From Clostridia bacterium (GTDB lineage Bacteria; Bacillota; Clostridia; CAKSNL01; HGM11501), in assembly GCA_017411325.1 (NCBI GenBank), contig JAFQQJ010000036.1:1-42294 (forward strand): a stretch of 42,294 bases of DNA. The letters are read 5' to 3'. The notes under the pieces were generated by a model. It saw only the letters and a list, made by a program, of their open reading frames with translations, did no database searches and had not been told where the DNA came from. The position numbers and the translations under genes are program-made. Below, piece after piece: positions 32,916-42,265 of the stretch. Position 1 is the stretch's first letter. Each line of letters begins with the position of its first letter.

Positions 32916-34304
32916 ATGAAAGGAATAAATACCTGGAGCTATTCTCCGTACAAGCCATTTTTATTCGAATCGGGATGTCCTTACATTTCAAGGGTTGTTC
33001 CTTATGAAAATTCAATTCATTTTGAATGGTTTTCCGTAAGCGCACCTTATACGGTTTATTACCGTGAAATGGGAGCAGGAGACTTTATAAAAGCAGGGGA
33101 GACAAATGAAACAAATTTCGATATCAAAAATCTCAAAACAGAAACTGATTATGAATTTTATGTGAGCTCGGGTAAAGATAGAAGCCGTATCCGTCTTGCA
33201 AGATGCGGAAAAAGTGTGGGAACTGTCGTTAACTACCTTCACCCCGAGGACAGGGCATACAGCTTCTCAGGACGCTATTTGTGCTCTCCTTCGCTGCTCG
33301 TTCATCCTGACGGATACTATCTTGCATCAATGGATTTGTTTGCACCGGGACAGCCTCAGAACTTAACCATTATCTTCCGTTCCGATGACAGGGGAAAAAC
33401 CTGGTATCACTATTCTGAGCTTATGCCCTGCTATTGGGGTGAGCTCTTTTACCACAACGGGGATGTTTATATGATGGCATCCTCCACCGAATACGGTGAT
33501 TTGCTTATCGGAAAATCAACCGACGGAGGAAAGACCTGGGGAACACCGACGGTACTGCTCAGGGGCTCATCCGATCCGACGGGTGCGGGAACTCAGAAGG
33601 CTCCTATGACAACGGTTATTCACAACGGCAGAATATATCTTACCTGCGACTGGGGTGCCTGGTCATTCCTTCCTTACCGCCATTCGCCTATGATTATAAG
33701 CTGTAAGGTGGACGATGATCTGCTTGTTTCCGAAAACTGGTCTATAACAGAGCCCTGTCCCATAAGCGAAGAATGGGAAGGCGTGGCAAAGGGCATAAAC
33801 GGAGGGGTGCTGGAGGGATGCATCGTGGAAACTCCCGATGGTAAGCTTGCCGAAATTATGCGTTATGAGCTTATGGAAACATCGGAGCCCAAATACGGAC
33901 TCATTATGCGCTATAAAGTAGATGAGAATGATCCCGATGCGCCGGTGGAATTTGACAGAGTAATTAAATTTCCCGGAAACCGCTCAAAATTTATCATAAA
34001 ACGTGATGAAGTAAGCGGAAAGTATTATAGTCTTGCCAGCATCATTTATGACGAAAATGAGCTTAAAGCAAGAAATTATCTGGCACTTTTGGAATCAGGT
34101 GATCTTGATAACTGGACTATAGTTGCAGGCTTACTTGACTACCGCCACGAAGATCCTGCAAAAGTGGGCTTCCAGTACGTGGATTTTGAATTTGACGGAG
34201 ATGATCTTATCTATCTTTCAAGAACATCAATAAACGGTGCAAATGACTATCACAATGCAAACTATTCAACATTCCACAGACTGAAGAATTTCAGAAATCT
34301 CTGA
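32916..34304 (+). CDS. BNR/Asp-box (sialidase-like) beta-propeller protein
   Basis: This 462-aa protein has a short N-terminal fibronectin-III-like domain (about 22-95) and a six-bladed propeller with two clear Asp boxes (SDDRGKTW at 156-163, STDGGKTW at 201-208). It has no signal peptide, so it is expected to work inside the cell, unlike most bacterial sialidases. A sialidase or other glycan-hydrolysing role is inferred from fold only; the full Arg triad cannot be confirmed by eye. It is co-transcribed with the lyase and likely controlled by the AraC-type regulator. Confidence 0.8.
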   Translation: MKGINTWSYSPYKPFLFESGCPYISRVVPYENSIHFEWFSVSAPYTVYYREMGAGDFIKAGETNETNFDIKNLKTETDYEFYVSSGKDRSRIRLARCGKSVGTVVNYLHPEDRAYSFSGRYLCSPSLLVHPDGYYLASMDLFAPGQPQNLTIIFRSDDRGKTWYHYSELMPCYWGELFYHNGDVYMMASSTEYGDLLIGKSTDGGKTWGTPTVLLRGSSDPTGAGTQKAPMTTVIHNGRIYLTCDWGAWSFLPYRHSPMIISCKVDDDLLVSENWSITEPCPISEEWEGVAKGINGGVLEGCIVETPDGKLAEIMRYELMETSEPKYGLIMRYKVDENDPDAPVEFDRVIKFPGNRSKFIIKRDEVSGKYYSLASIIYDENELKARNYLALLESGDLDNWTIVAGLLDYRHEDPAKVGFQYVDFEFDGDDLIYLSRTSINGANDYHNANYSTFHRLKNFRNL

Positions 34305-34305
34305 C

Positions 34306-34371
34306 AAAAAAATAAACCGCCTGTCAGCAGTTCTCCCTGAGGAGTATCGCTGAAGGGCGGTTTATTTTTTT
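34306..34371. terminator. Bidirectional terminator between converging genes
   Basis: AAAAAAATAAACCGCC at 34306-34321 pairs with the complementary arm ending about 34371. The loop contains a second small stem (CTCC/GGAG). It serves both the sialidase-like gene and the convergent DUF5050-like gene. Confidence 0.8.
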
Positions 34372-34375
34372 GCTT

Positions 34376-35737
34376 TTATTCTTCCATATCGATTGTTGTA
34401 TCGATTGATTCTTCTGTTATCTCGGAAGTATCCTCTGCTTCCAAAGCAGCCTCTTCTTCATAGAGGGCAAAAAGCTCTTCGTACTGTTCGTCAAAGGTTA
34501 TATTGAAGATTTTGTTTCCGTCAAGGTCACACACACCGATGTACTGAGTTCCGTCCTCGGCAAATTCCATAGACATAAATTTGTCGTGGGAAATTGCGGT
34601 AAGGCCGTAGTTGGGCGCGGTGATTTTTGTAACATCGCTGCCGTCAAAATTCATACTGTATATGCAATAGTCTGACTGGTTGTGATAATAAATCTTCTTG
34701 CCGTAGATGTTGAAGGCTGTTGCGAAAACGCCTGTATTGAAGGATACATCTTCTCCGGTCTTAAGATTAAACTTGCGAAGCTCATACTGATTCATGGAAT
34801 CGAGGTAGTAAAGCGTATCGTCAATAATTACGGGAGATGCAACAATTGTGGAGGCGATAACGGTCTCGGCGCCAAGCTCACTTGATGCTCGTGTCTGTCC
34901 GTCGGCAAGGGGATTTTCCTTAACTGCCTTAACAGCTTCGGAAAGAGAAACCTTCATAAAGGAAGTGTTAAGACCTTCGCAGTAATATAAATCGTCTCCG
35001 TCTACTAAGAATGAAATGCAGAGTATGTCGCAGCAAAGCTCGGGAGTTGAGCCTTCTTCAAGCTTTGCTCTGTATATACGGCTGGAATTTCCCGAATATA
35101 AATCCTCATAAGACTTGAGATAATAAATGTATCCGTCTGCAATCTGAGGTGAGCTTATAACGTCGGAAAAAATTACGATGTCATTTACTCCGTCAACATA
35201 CTTTTTATAGTTATATGCGGTTTCGGGAGAGTCCTCTGTAAAGGTATAGCTTAAATAGTAAATGTCGTTTTTATAGTTGTTGATGTAAACAACGTTGTCT
35301 GTTTCGGAAAGAAGGATGCTCTCACCGGATTTGATGTTGGTCTTGTACATTTTATAGTCGGCGAAATTAACATGATAAACATCGCCGTCTTTAATTGTGG
35401 CAAAGCCGTGAGCGTAAAGATTGCCTGTTCCCTCGGTTACATCGCTTCCTGAGAATGAGAAAATAAGGGCAGCTGCGATTACAGCAATAAGCAAAGCAGC
35501 TATTAAAGCTATTATGCCGCCCTTACCTTTTTTGGGGGCAACTTTTTCTTTGATCTCTTCTATAGCCTCTTTCGCATCTTCGATGATTTCTTCAGCCTCT
35601 TCTTTTATTTCTTCCGCTGTTTCGGCTATTTCTTCTTTTACTTCTTCAAAGGTTTCTTCTGCCTTTTCAATGGCTTCGGAAACGGGATTGGTGTTTTCTT
35701 CGCCGTTTTCGGGCGTTAAGTTCTTGTTCTCGTCCAT
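34376..35737 (-). CDS. Membrane-anchored DUF5050-like propeller protein with acidic helical N-terminus
   Basis: This 453-aa protein has an N-terminal, glutamate-rich heptad-like helix (EEIAETAEEIKEEAEEIIED) reaching residue 65, a Lys-rich stop-transfer, one membrane segment (about 73-95) and an extracellular repeat domain. That domain has Tyr/Asp-rich strands (GDVYHVNFADYKMYK, DDLYYCEG, DGSDVTKIT) like DUF5050/TolB-type propellers. The C-terminus is acidic. No enzymatic motif is visible. It follows the 181-aa membrane gene by 26 bp and probably belongs to the potABC transcript. Confidence 0.75.
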   Translation of the reverse strand: MDENKNLTPENGEENTNPVSEAIEKAEETFEEVKEEIAETAEEIKEEAEEIIEDAKEAIEEIKEKVAPKKGKGGIIALIAALLIAVIAAALIFSFSGSDVTEGTGNLYAHGFATIKDGDVYHVNFADYKMYKTNIKSGESILLSETDNVVYINNYKNDIYYLSYTFTEDSPETAYNYKKYVDGVNDIVIFSDVISSPQIADGYIYYLKSYEDLYSGNSSRIYRAKLEEGSTPELCCDILCISFLVDGDDLYYCEGLNTSFMKVSLSEAVKAVKENPLADGQTRASSELGAETVIASTIVASPVIIDDTLYYLDSMNQYELRKFNLKTGEDVSFNTGVFATAFNIYGKKIYYHNQSDYCIYSMNFDGSDVTKITAPNYGLTAISHDKFMSMEFAEDGTQYIGVCDLDGNKIFNITFDEQYEELFALYEEEAALEAEDTSEITEESIDTTIDMEE

Positions 35738-35763
35738 TTTAAAATCCTTTCTTTACAGGGTTA

Positions 35764-36309
35764 TCAGATATAGGGGGCAACCTGCTTGTATAAGAATACA
35801 GAAGCGGTTGTAAGCCAGGTGAGAGCTGAAAGCACTGCAAGAACATAGAAAATAATTCTTACAGCCTTCTTTTCCCATACACCGTAGTAAGCAAGGAAAT
35901 AATAAGCAAGGCAGAAAATGAAATAGAGTGCGATTGCATAGTAGCTGTGAGCAACACCGGAGGTGTATGTTCCGAAATTAGCACCGAGACTCATAAAAAT
36001 GTACCAGATTACGGAGTTTGCCGCACCGTAGGCACACCACTTATAAAGCGCGGGATTTTTCTTGACATAACCGAGAATTGCAAAAACCAAAACTGCAGCA
36101 ACGCCTGCCCATATTAAAATGTTGAATAAAACGGGCATTCCGCTGGTAAATACGTTTTTATAGTTTCCGAAAACTGTGAAAAGAACAGCGAGTATTAAAA
36201 CAATACCTGTATTCTTTACGATAAAGTTTTCAAGTTTCTGGTGAAGAGCCTGTCTCTCCTGCTTTTTCTTAATGTTTCTTTCAATGTTGGCGTTTTTCTT
36301 TTTTGACAT
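35764..36309 (-). CDS. Hypothetical five-helix membrane protein
   Basis: This 181-aa protein has a basic N-terminal helix (KKKNANIERNIKKKQERQAL) and about five membrane segments. No family is recognised. It begins 18 bp after potC, which suggests co-transcription with the polyamine transporter genes, in the place where the binding protein potD is commonly found. Confidence 0.7.
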   Translation of the reverse strand: MSKKKNANIERNIKKKQERQALHQKLENFIVKNTGIVLILAVLFTVFGNYKNVFTSGMPVLFNILIWAGVAAVLVFAILGYVKKNPALYKWCAYGAANSVIWYIFMSLGANFGTYTSGVAHSYYAIALYFIFCLAYYFLAYYGVWEKKAVRIIFYVLAVLSALTWLTTASVFLYKQVAPYI

Positions 36310-36327
36310 TTTTTCAAGTCCTTTCTT

Positions 36328-37107
36328 TTATTTCTTCATCGTTTCTTTTTTTGAATCATCTCTGCTGTTGACAACCAATAAAAGAACAAGCATAACGGCA
36401 AACATAAGTGCCGATAGTGCGTTAACCTTGGGGCTTATACCACGCTTAGCGGCGTTGTATATATAAATAGAGAGATTCTGTACCCCGTTACCTGTGGTAA
36501 AGAAGCTTATAACAAAATCGTCTATACTCATGGTCATGGAGAATAAAAAGCCTGTTATGATACCGCTTTTAATTTCCGGCATAACCACGTTCATAAATGC
36601 ATATAAGGGATGGGCGCCCAAATCCAGAGCTGCCTCATAAAGATGGGGATTCATCTGCTTCAGCTTTGGCAGAACCGAAATTATAACATAAGGAATGTTA
36701 AATGTTATGTGGGCAAGAAGCATGGTGGAAAAGCCACGCTCTAAATTGATGAACACGAAAAGGAGCATCAATGATACACCTGTTACGATTTCGGGGTTGA
36801 GCATGGGAATGTGGGCGAGATTCATTAAAGTGTTTTTAGGCCCGCGCCTCATTTTGTTTATGCCAACGGCTGTTATAGTTCCGATAACCGTCGCAATGAG
36901 TGATGCTAAAACGGCACAGAGCAGAGTGTATATGAGTGCCGATAAAATTTCGCTGTCCGAGAAAAGCTCCTTATACCATCTTAAGGAAAACCCGGTAAAT
37001 TTACTTCTGTTGGAGTTTTCGTTGAAGGAGTAGAGAATAAGTATTGCAATCGGAGCATATAAAAGAATATATATAATTGCAACATAAAGCCGTTTTAATG
37101 CCTTCAT
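36328..37107 (-). CDS. potC: Spermidine/putrescine-type ABC transporter permease PotC
   Basis: This 259-aa protein has six membrane segments and the EAA loop YEAALDLGAHPLYAFMNVVM (about 167-186). It forms the inner-membrane channel with PotB. It overlaps potB by 4 bp. The substrate is inferred from close similarity in layout to PotABC; other small cations are possible. Confidence 0.9.
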   Translation of the reverse strand: MKALKRLYVAIIYILLYAPIAILILYSFNENSNRSKFTGFSLRWYKELFSDSEILSALIYTLLCAVLASLIATVIGTITAVGINKMRRGPKNTLMNLAHIPMLNPEIVTGVSLMLLFVFINLERGFSTMLLAHITFNIPYVIISVLPKLKQMNPHLYEAALDLGAHPLYAFMNVVMPEIKSGIITGFLFSMTMSIDDFVISFFTTGNGVQNLSIYIYNAAKRGISPKVNALSALMFAVMLVLLLVVNSRDDSKKETMKK

Positions 37108-37943
37108 CCCAAAAGCCCCCCTTCATTATCCGAAGAGCCGAATCTGCTTGTTATAAACATGCAGAGAAGCACAATAACAATTACGATAACGGATAAGAGC
37201 GAGCCGTAGCCCCAGTTGTTGAACTCTAAAAACTGGCGCTCAATCATATCACCGATTAAAAGTGTTTTGCTTCCTCCGAGTATCTGGGATAAAGCAAAGG
37301 TGGTGATTGAAGGAATGAAAACCATTTCAATACCGCTTATTACTCCGCCAAGACTCAAGGGGAAAATAACCTTTGTGAAAACCCGGAATTTATTGGCACC
37401 CAAGTCCTCTGCCGCTTCAATAAGGCGGTTATCCATTTTGGATAAAACCGAATGGATGGGGAGCACCATAAAGGGAAGGTAGTTATAAATCATACCCACC
37501 GCTATGGAGCTTTCCTTATAGAGGAACTGGATTCTTTCGATTCCGAAAAGCCCTAAAAACTGATTTATAAGGCCGGAATTTTCCATAAGAGATAAAAGCG
37601 CATAGGTTCTTACAAGAAAGTTCATCCACATAGGGAGGATGATAAGGGTTGTAAGAAGGCTTTTGTATTTTGATTTGCTGTTTGCGAGAATGTATGCCAG
37701 TGGATAACCCAGTATAAGGCATACAACCGTTGCAATGGCGGAAAGCTTTAAGCTTCTTATGAGGGCGGCAATTATTTCATCCTTGCCTGCGATAAGCTGG
37801 GAAAGATATTCGGTAGTGAAATAATATCCCTCGCCGTCATTACGGAATACGGCAAACATAAATACAAGCAAAAGCGGCAAAACGGTAAAGATGATTGCCC
37901 AGAAAAAATAGGGAAGGGCAAGATAGGTCGTCTTTTTATTCAT
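37104..37943 (-). CDS. potB: Spermidine/putrescine-type ABC transporter permease PotB
   Basis: This 279-aa protein has six membrane segments and the EAA loop [20 protein letters not shown] (about 175-194). It overlaps potA by 8 bp and potC by 4 bp, showing tight translational coupling. Confidence 0.9.
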   Translation of the reverse strand: MNKKTTYLALPYFFWAIIFTVLPLLLVFMFAVFRNDGEGYYFTTEYLSQLIAGKDEIIAALIRSLKLSAIATVVCLILGYPLAYILANSKSKYKSLLTTLIILPMWMNFLVRTYALLSLMENSGLINQFLGLFGIERIQFLYKESSIAVGMIYNYLPFMVLPIHSVLSKMDNRLIEAAEDLGANKFRVFTKVIFPLSLGGVISGIEMVFIPSITTFALSQILGGSKTLLIGDMIERQFLEFNNWGYGSLLSVIVIVIVLLCMFITSRFGSSDNEGGLLG

Positions 37944-38985
37944 CTTCCGCCACCTTCTTCATAATGTGAATATCAAAGGGGATGACAGAAATGCTTACCT
38001 CCGCTCCTATTTCTTCCTTGAGAGTGCTGTGCACCATAAAGGGAAAATCGCCTGATTCTATTATCATTTCATAATGTACGCCCTTGAAGGTGACGCTTTT
38101 TACAACACCGTCAACAATTCCCTCTCCGACCTTGCCGAGCTTTATATCCTCGGGACGGATTACAACGTCAACAGGCTCATTTTCTGAAAAGCCCACGTCA
38201 ACACAGGGAACGTCTTTTCCCAGGAAGGAAACAAGACAGTCCTTTTTCATAATTCCGTCGATTATGTTGCTTTCGCCGATAAAGTCCGCAACAAAGGCGT
38301 TCTCGGGCTCGTTGTAAATATCAACGGGAGTGCCGAGCTGCTGAATTTTACCGCTGTTCATTACCACGATTCTGTCACTCATAGTAAGTGCTTCCTCCTG
38401 GTCATGCGTTACATAAATAAAGGTAATGCCTGTTTCCTGCTGAATGCGCTTAAGCTCAAGCTGCATATCCTTACGGAGCTTTAAGTCAAGAGCACCCAAG
38501 GGTTCATCCAGAAGAAGAACCTCAGGCTCGTTAACCAATGCCCGTGCAATTGCGACACGCTGCTGCTGACCGCCGGACAGGGAGTCAACATCACGTTTCT
38601 CAAAGCCCTTGAGGTTTACAAGAGTCAGCATTTTTGAAACCTTTTCTTTTATTATTTCTTCGTCAAGCTTTTTAATCCGGAGGCCAAATGCAATATTCTC
38701 AAAAACATTGAGATGCGGAAAAAGTGCATACTTCTGAAAAACGGTGTTTACTCTTCTTTTATAGGGAGGAATATCCTTTATATCCTTGCCCTCGAATAAA
38801 ACGTTTCCGTTCGTGGGAGTATCAAAGCCCGCAATGATACGGAGCGTTGTGGTTTTGCCGCAGCCTGACGGACCTAAAAGCGTTAAAAATTCGTGCTTAT
38901 TAATCTTGAGATTGATGTTTTTTAAAACACCCTCGCCATCAAAATCCTTAGACACATTAACTAATTCAATGATAGCCTCTTCCAA
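37936..38985 (-). CDS. potA: Spermidine/putrescine-type ABC transporter ATPase PotA
   Basis: This 349-aa protein has Walker [13 protein letters not shown]-loop [12 protein letters not shown], signature [16 protein letters not shown], Walker B LLLDEP and a C-terminal TOBE-type regulatory domain. It powers import through PotBC. TTG 38985 is chosen: AAAGGGGG lies upstream and the protein then has the normal PotA N-terminus; an ATG at 39069 would add 28 residues unlike the family. A promoter lies further upstream. No PotD binding protein is encoded downstream. Confidence 0.92.
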   Translation of the reverse strand: MEEAIIELVNVSKDFDGEGVLKNINLKINKHEFLTLLGPSGCGKTTTLRIIAGFDTPTNGNVLFEGKDIKDIPPYKRRVNTVFQKYALFPHLNVFENIAFGLRIKKLDEEIIKEKVSKMLTLVNLKGFEKRDVDSLSGGQQQRVAIARALVNEPEVLLLDEPLGALDLKLRKDMQLELKRIQQETGITFIYVTHDQEEALTMSDRIVVMNSGKIQQLGTPVDIYNEPENAFVADFIGESNIIDGIMKKDCLVSFLGKDVPCVDVGFSENEPVDVVIRPEDIKLGKVGEGIVDGVVKSVTFKGVHYEMIIESGDFPFMVHSTLKEEIGAEVSISVIPFDIHIMKKVAEDE

Positions 38986-39104
38986 TGTATCTGCCCCCTT
39001 TTTCTTACAGGAAATATAGGATTTAAATACCTTCATTCCAAATGTACAATATATGAAGCGAAAACTCATGTTTGCACAATTTCCGCACCATACACTATTA
39101 TATC

Positions 39105-39133
39105 ATAATATATGTTTTTTAAGAAAAAGTCAA
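39105..39133 (-). promoter_or_regulatory. Promoter of the potABC operon
   Basis: On the minus strand, TTGACT (39133-39128) and TATTAT (39110-39105) with a 17-bp spacer. The leader before potA is about 110 nt. Confidence 0.6.
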
Positions 39134-39223
39134 TAATAAAAACGATTTATTTTAAAAAATTTCATTATTATGTGGAATATTTTTCATCTTTGTGTTATTA
39201 TAAAAGAGAACGGAGGAATTTTT

Positions 39224-41179
39224 ATGAATGAGATAATAAAAAACCTTGATTATTTAACCCTTTTGTCAAAGGATTATCCGACGATTAAATCGGTTGGAGC
39301 AGAAATTATAAACCTTTCGGCAATACTTAATCTCCCCAAGGGAACAGAGCATTTTATGAGTGATCTTCACGGGGAATATGAGGCGTTTTTGCATGTTCTT
39401 AAAAATGCATCCGGAGTTATAAAAACAAAAATCAATATGCTTTTCGGGGACTCTGTAAGCGACAAGGAAAAGGAGATGCTTGCAACCCTTGTGTACTACC
39501 CCGAAAGAAAGCTTTATTACCTTAAGCAGAAGAAGGTTATATCGGATAAGTGGTACGAAGAAACGTTAGAGCATCTTTCTTCGCTTTGCCGTCTTGTTTC
39601 ATCAAAATACACCCGTTCCAAGGTAAGAAAGGCAATGCCAAGGGAGTTTTCCTACATTATGGAGGAGCTTTTACACACACCGGAGGCAGAAATAAACAAA
39701 CACGAATATTACGCGGAAATCATCCGTTCCGTCATTGAGACAGGCTTTGCCGAGGAAATGATAACGGCGCTTTGCGTGCTTATAAGAAGACTTTCCGTTG
39801 ACCATTTACATATCCTTGGCGATGTCTTTGACCGAGGCCCCAGAGCCGATATCATAATGGATGAACTCCTTGGATATCATTCCATTGATATGCAGTGGGG
39901 AAACCACGATATAGAATGGATAGGTGCGGCGTCGGGTAACGGTGCACTGATTTGCAATGTTATAAGAAACTCTTTGAGATACAACAATTTTGATGTTCTT
40001 GAGATAGGCTACGGCATAAATACAAGAATGCTTTCAGCCTTTGCAACAGAAGCCTATAAGGATGACTCCTGCGAAAGCTTTATGCCTCTGGATTCCGAAA
40101 AACACGTGATAAAAGGACGGGATGCAGGGCTTACCGCTAAAATGCATAAGGCGATTTCCGTTATACAGTTCAAGCTTGAAGGAATGATAATAAAAAAGCA
40201 TCCCGAATACAATATGGATGAAAGGGCAATGCTCGGGAATATAGATTACGAAAAGGGAGAAATCATCATAGGCGGAAAGGCATATGCTCTTACAGATAAG
40301 AGCTTTCCGACAGTGGACAGGGAAAATCCCTTTAAGCTTACAAAGGAAGAAGAAAAGGTGGTAAAGGCACTTAAGCGTTCGTTCCTTCACAGCGAAAAAC
40401 TGCAAAAACACATAAGATTTATGATAAACAACGGCGGAATGTATAAAATATTCAACGGAAACCTGCTGTTTCATGGTTGTATTCCGCTGGATGAGTCGGG
40501 TGCTCTTGCGAAAATTAATATAGACGGAGAAATTTTAAGCGGAAAGGCGTATCTGGACAAAGCCGATAAAATGGTGAGGGAAGCTTTCTTTTCAAAAGAC
40601 GAGGAAAAAACTGACTTTTTGTGGTATCTCTGGTGCGGAAAGCTTTCGCCCCTTTACGGAAAGGATAAGTCCGCCGCTTTTGAAGGATATTTTATTAACG
40701 AGAAAGCACTTCTGCATGAGGAGAAAAATCCCTATTACCGTTTTAATGACAAGGAAGAAATCTGCCGTATGATACTTTCTGAATTTTCTCTTGATCCTGA
40801 AAGCGGTCATATAATTAACGGTCATGTTCCGGTTAAGCGCAAAAAGGGAGAAAGCCCCGTAAAAGCAGGAGGGAAGCTTTATGTAATAGACGGAGGGTTT
40901 TCCAAGGCTTACAGAAAAACCACGGGTATTGCGGGCTACACCCTCATAAGCAATTCCTACGGATTTTCAATAACGGAGCATCAGAGCTTTACATCCCTTG
41001 CGGATGTGATTGAAAAGGATTTTGACCTTCATTCCGATAAAATAATGATTGAAGAGTTTCCCCGGCGAATGATGGTGGGAGACACCGATAACGGAAAGAA
41101 AATTGCAGAGCGCAGAGAAATATTAAAAGAGCTTTTAGAAGCCTACAAAAAAGGTTATATATCGGAGCGGACAAAATAA
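39224..41179 (+). CDS. fbp: Fructose-1,6-bisphosphatase, class III
   Basis: This 651-aa protein is a metallophosphoesterase-type FBPase typical of Firmicutes. It has DLHGEYEAFLHVLKNA (about 46-61), LGDVFDRGPRADIIMD, WGNHDIEWIGAASG and a C-terminal half with NGHVPVKRKKGE and YVIDGGFSKAYR. It hydrolyses fructose-1,6-bisphosphate in gluconeogenesis. ATG 39224 follows CGGAGG; an in-frame ATG at 39170 adds 18 residues in an AT-rich leader and is rejected. It ends in a strong terminator. Confidence 0.94.
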   Translation: MNEIIKNLDYLTLLSKDYPTIKSVGAEIINLSAILNLPKGTEHFMSDLHGEYEAFLHVLKNASGVIKTKINMLFGDSVSDKEKEMLATLVYYPERKLYYLKQKKVISDKWYEETLEHLSSLCRLVSSKYTRSKVRKAMPREFSYIMEELLHTPEAEINKHEYYAEIIRSVIETGFAEEMITALCVLIRRLSVDHLHILGDVFDRGPRADIIMDELLGYHSIDMQWGNHDIEWIGAASGNGALICNVIRNSLRYNNFDVLEIGYGINTRMLSAFATEAYKDDSCESFMPLDSEKHVIKGRDAGLTAKMHKAISVIQFKLEGMIIKKHPEYNMDERAMLGNIDYEKGEIIIGGKAYALTDKSFPTVDRENPFKLTKEEEKVVKALKRSFLHSEKLQKHIRFMINNGGMYKIFNGNLLFHGCIPLDESGALAKINIDGEILSGKAYLDKADKMVREAFFSKDEEKTDFLWYLWCGKLSPLYGKDKSAAFEGYFINEKALLHEEKNPYYRFNDKEEICRMILSEFSLDPESGHIINGHVPVKRKKGESPVKAGGKLYVIDGGFSKAYRKTTGIAGYTLISNSYGFSITEHQSFTSLADVIEKDFDLHSDKIMIEEFPRRMMVGDTDNGKKIAERREILKELLEAYKKGYISERTK

Positions 41180-41220
41180 AAAAGCAGCATCCCAAGAGCG
41201 AGCCTGGGATGCTGCTTTTT
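41179..41220. terminator. Bidirectional terminator between fbp and the metal transporter gene
   Basis: A 16-bp perfect stem (41179-41194 with 41205-41220) around a 10-nt loop, with A and T runs at both ends. Confidence 0.9.
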
Positions 41221-41221
41221 G

Positions 41222-42079
41222 TCATATGCCAAAAAGTGTAAGAATCGTGGCGGTAAGTGCACCGATTAAATAAAGGAGCAATACCACGAAAAGGTTTTCC
41301 TTTATGTTTTTGTTAAGGCGGAAAAGAACGATAAGTCCGACGCCGGCACCTGCACAAAGTCCGCCGATTAAGGATGAAAGTGTTATTATTCCTTCTATGT
41401 AAAGCTCCGTTAAAAGCACCGATGCCGCACAGTTGGGGATAAGGCCGATAATGGGGGCGATAAAGGGCTGAAGGAATTTATTTACGGAAAGCATTTCCTT
41501 TGGAACATATTCCATCATAAAACCTAAGATTACGGAAATCAGGAAAATAAATGCGAAAATTTTAACCACGTGGATAAGTGTGGATTTAAGTATTCCGTCG
41601 TGGCAGCTTTCGCAGTTACCGTGATAGTGGTGATGCTCATGGTGTTCTTCCTCGCAGTGGTGATGATGGACGTGCTGCTTTTTTCTTATGAATAAATCAA
41701 TTAAAAAGCCGAAGAACAACGCAAAAATAAATTTTGCCGCAATCAGCATAAGCATTTTCGCCCATAAGGAAGGCTCGGAAAGAAGCATGGGGATTGCCTC
41801 GTCGCTTGTTGCAATGAAAACCGCAATCAATGTGCCGAGGGTGATAAAACGCTTCGAGTAAAGCTCCGACGCGATAACAGAAAATCCGCACTGGGGAATG
41901 CATCCGAAAAGTCCGCCAAAGAGGGGGCCTGCCTTTTCCGATTTCATGAAAAGGTGATGAGCCTTGTTATTGTTCTTGTGCTCTAAATATTCAATTAAAA
42001 GATAAATTAAAAAAAGTGAGGGGAGCACCTTTAAGGTGTCGATAAATGCGTGCTCCAGAATATGTATAATTTCGTGCAT
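41222..42079 (-). CDS. Putative manganese/heavy-metal exporter (ArsP_2-type membrane permease)
   Basis: This 285-aa membrane protein is built of two related halves with matching motifs: GLFGCIPQCGFSVIASELY (55-73) and GLIPNCAASVLLTELY in the second half. Between them is a long His/Glu/Cys-rich loop (135-160, with HVHHHHC and HHEHHH) suited to bind divalent metal. Proteins of this type are annotated as putative manganese transporters; direction and metal are not proven. It has its own promoter and an AAGGCGG box. I see no yybP-ykoY-type manganese riboswitch in the short leader. Confidence 0.85.
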   Translation of the reverse strand: MHEIIHILEHAFIDTLKVLPSLFLIYLLIEYLEHKNNNKAHHLFMKSEKAGPLFGGLFGCIPQCGFSVIASELYSKRFITLGTLIAVFIATSDEAIPMLLSEPSLWAKMLMLIAAKFIFALFFGFLIDLFIRKKQHVHHHHCEEEHHEHHHYHGNCESCHDGILKSTLIHVVKIFAFIFLISVILGFMMEYVPKEMLSVNKFLQPFIAPIIGLIPNCAASVLLTELYIEGIITLSSLIGGLCAGAGVGLIVLFRLNKNIKENLFVVLLLYLIGALTATILTLFGI

Positions 42080-42109
42080 AGTTAACCGCCTTATAAAAAA
42101 CTAAACTAT

Positions 42110-42138
42110 ATTTTAATGCAAAAAGTGAGATATGTCAA
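42110..42138 (-). promoter_or_regulatory. Promoter of the metal transporter gene
   Basis: On the minus strand, TTGACA (42138-42133) and TAAAAT (42115-42110) with a 17-bp spacer. Confidence 0.75.
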
Positions 42139-42234
42139 GAAAAAAGCTGAGCGAACGGCGGTACTTCTTAGGGATAAATCGCCCAAAATCCACGATTTTG
42201 GCACATTACTGTGTCAAAAAGCCTTGCAATAATT
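42139..42234. other. Short gene-free interval before the window end
   Basis: No gene, RNA or clear repeat is recognised between the transporter promoter and the terminal hairpin. Confidence 0.4.
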
Positions 42235-42265
42235 AAAAAACTCCAACATCGAGTTGGAGTTTTTT
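42235..42265. terminator. Intrinsic terminator near the window end
   Basis: AAAAAACTCCAAC at 42235-42247, loop ATCGA, GTTGGAGTTTTTT at 42253-42265. It is symmetric and probably ends a gene lying beyond the window on the minus strand. Confidence 0.75.

Noticed and set aside
38986..39069. N-terminal extension of potA to an ATG at 39069
   Set aside because: The 28 extra residues are unlike PotA and the region reads as leader DNA; TTG 38985 has a good ribosome binding site.
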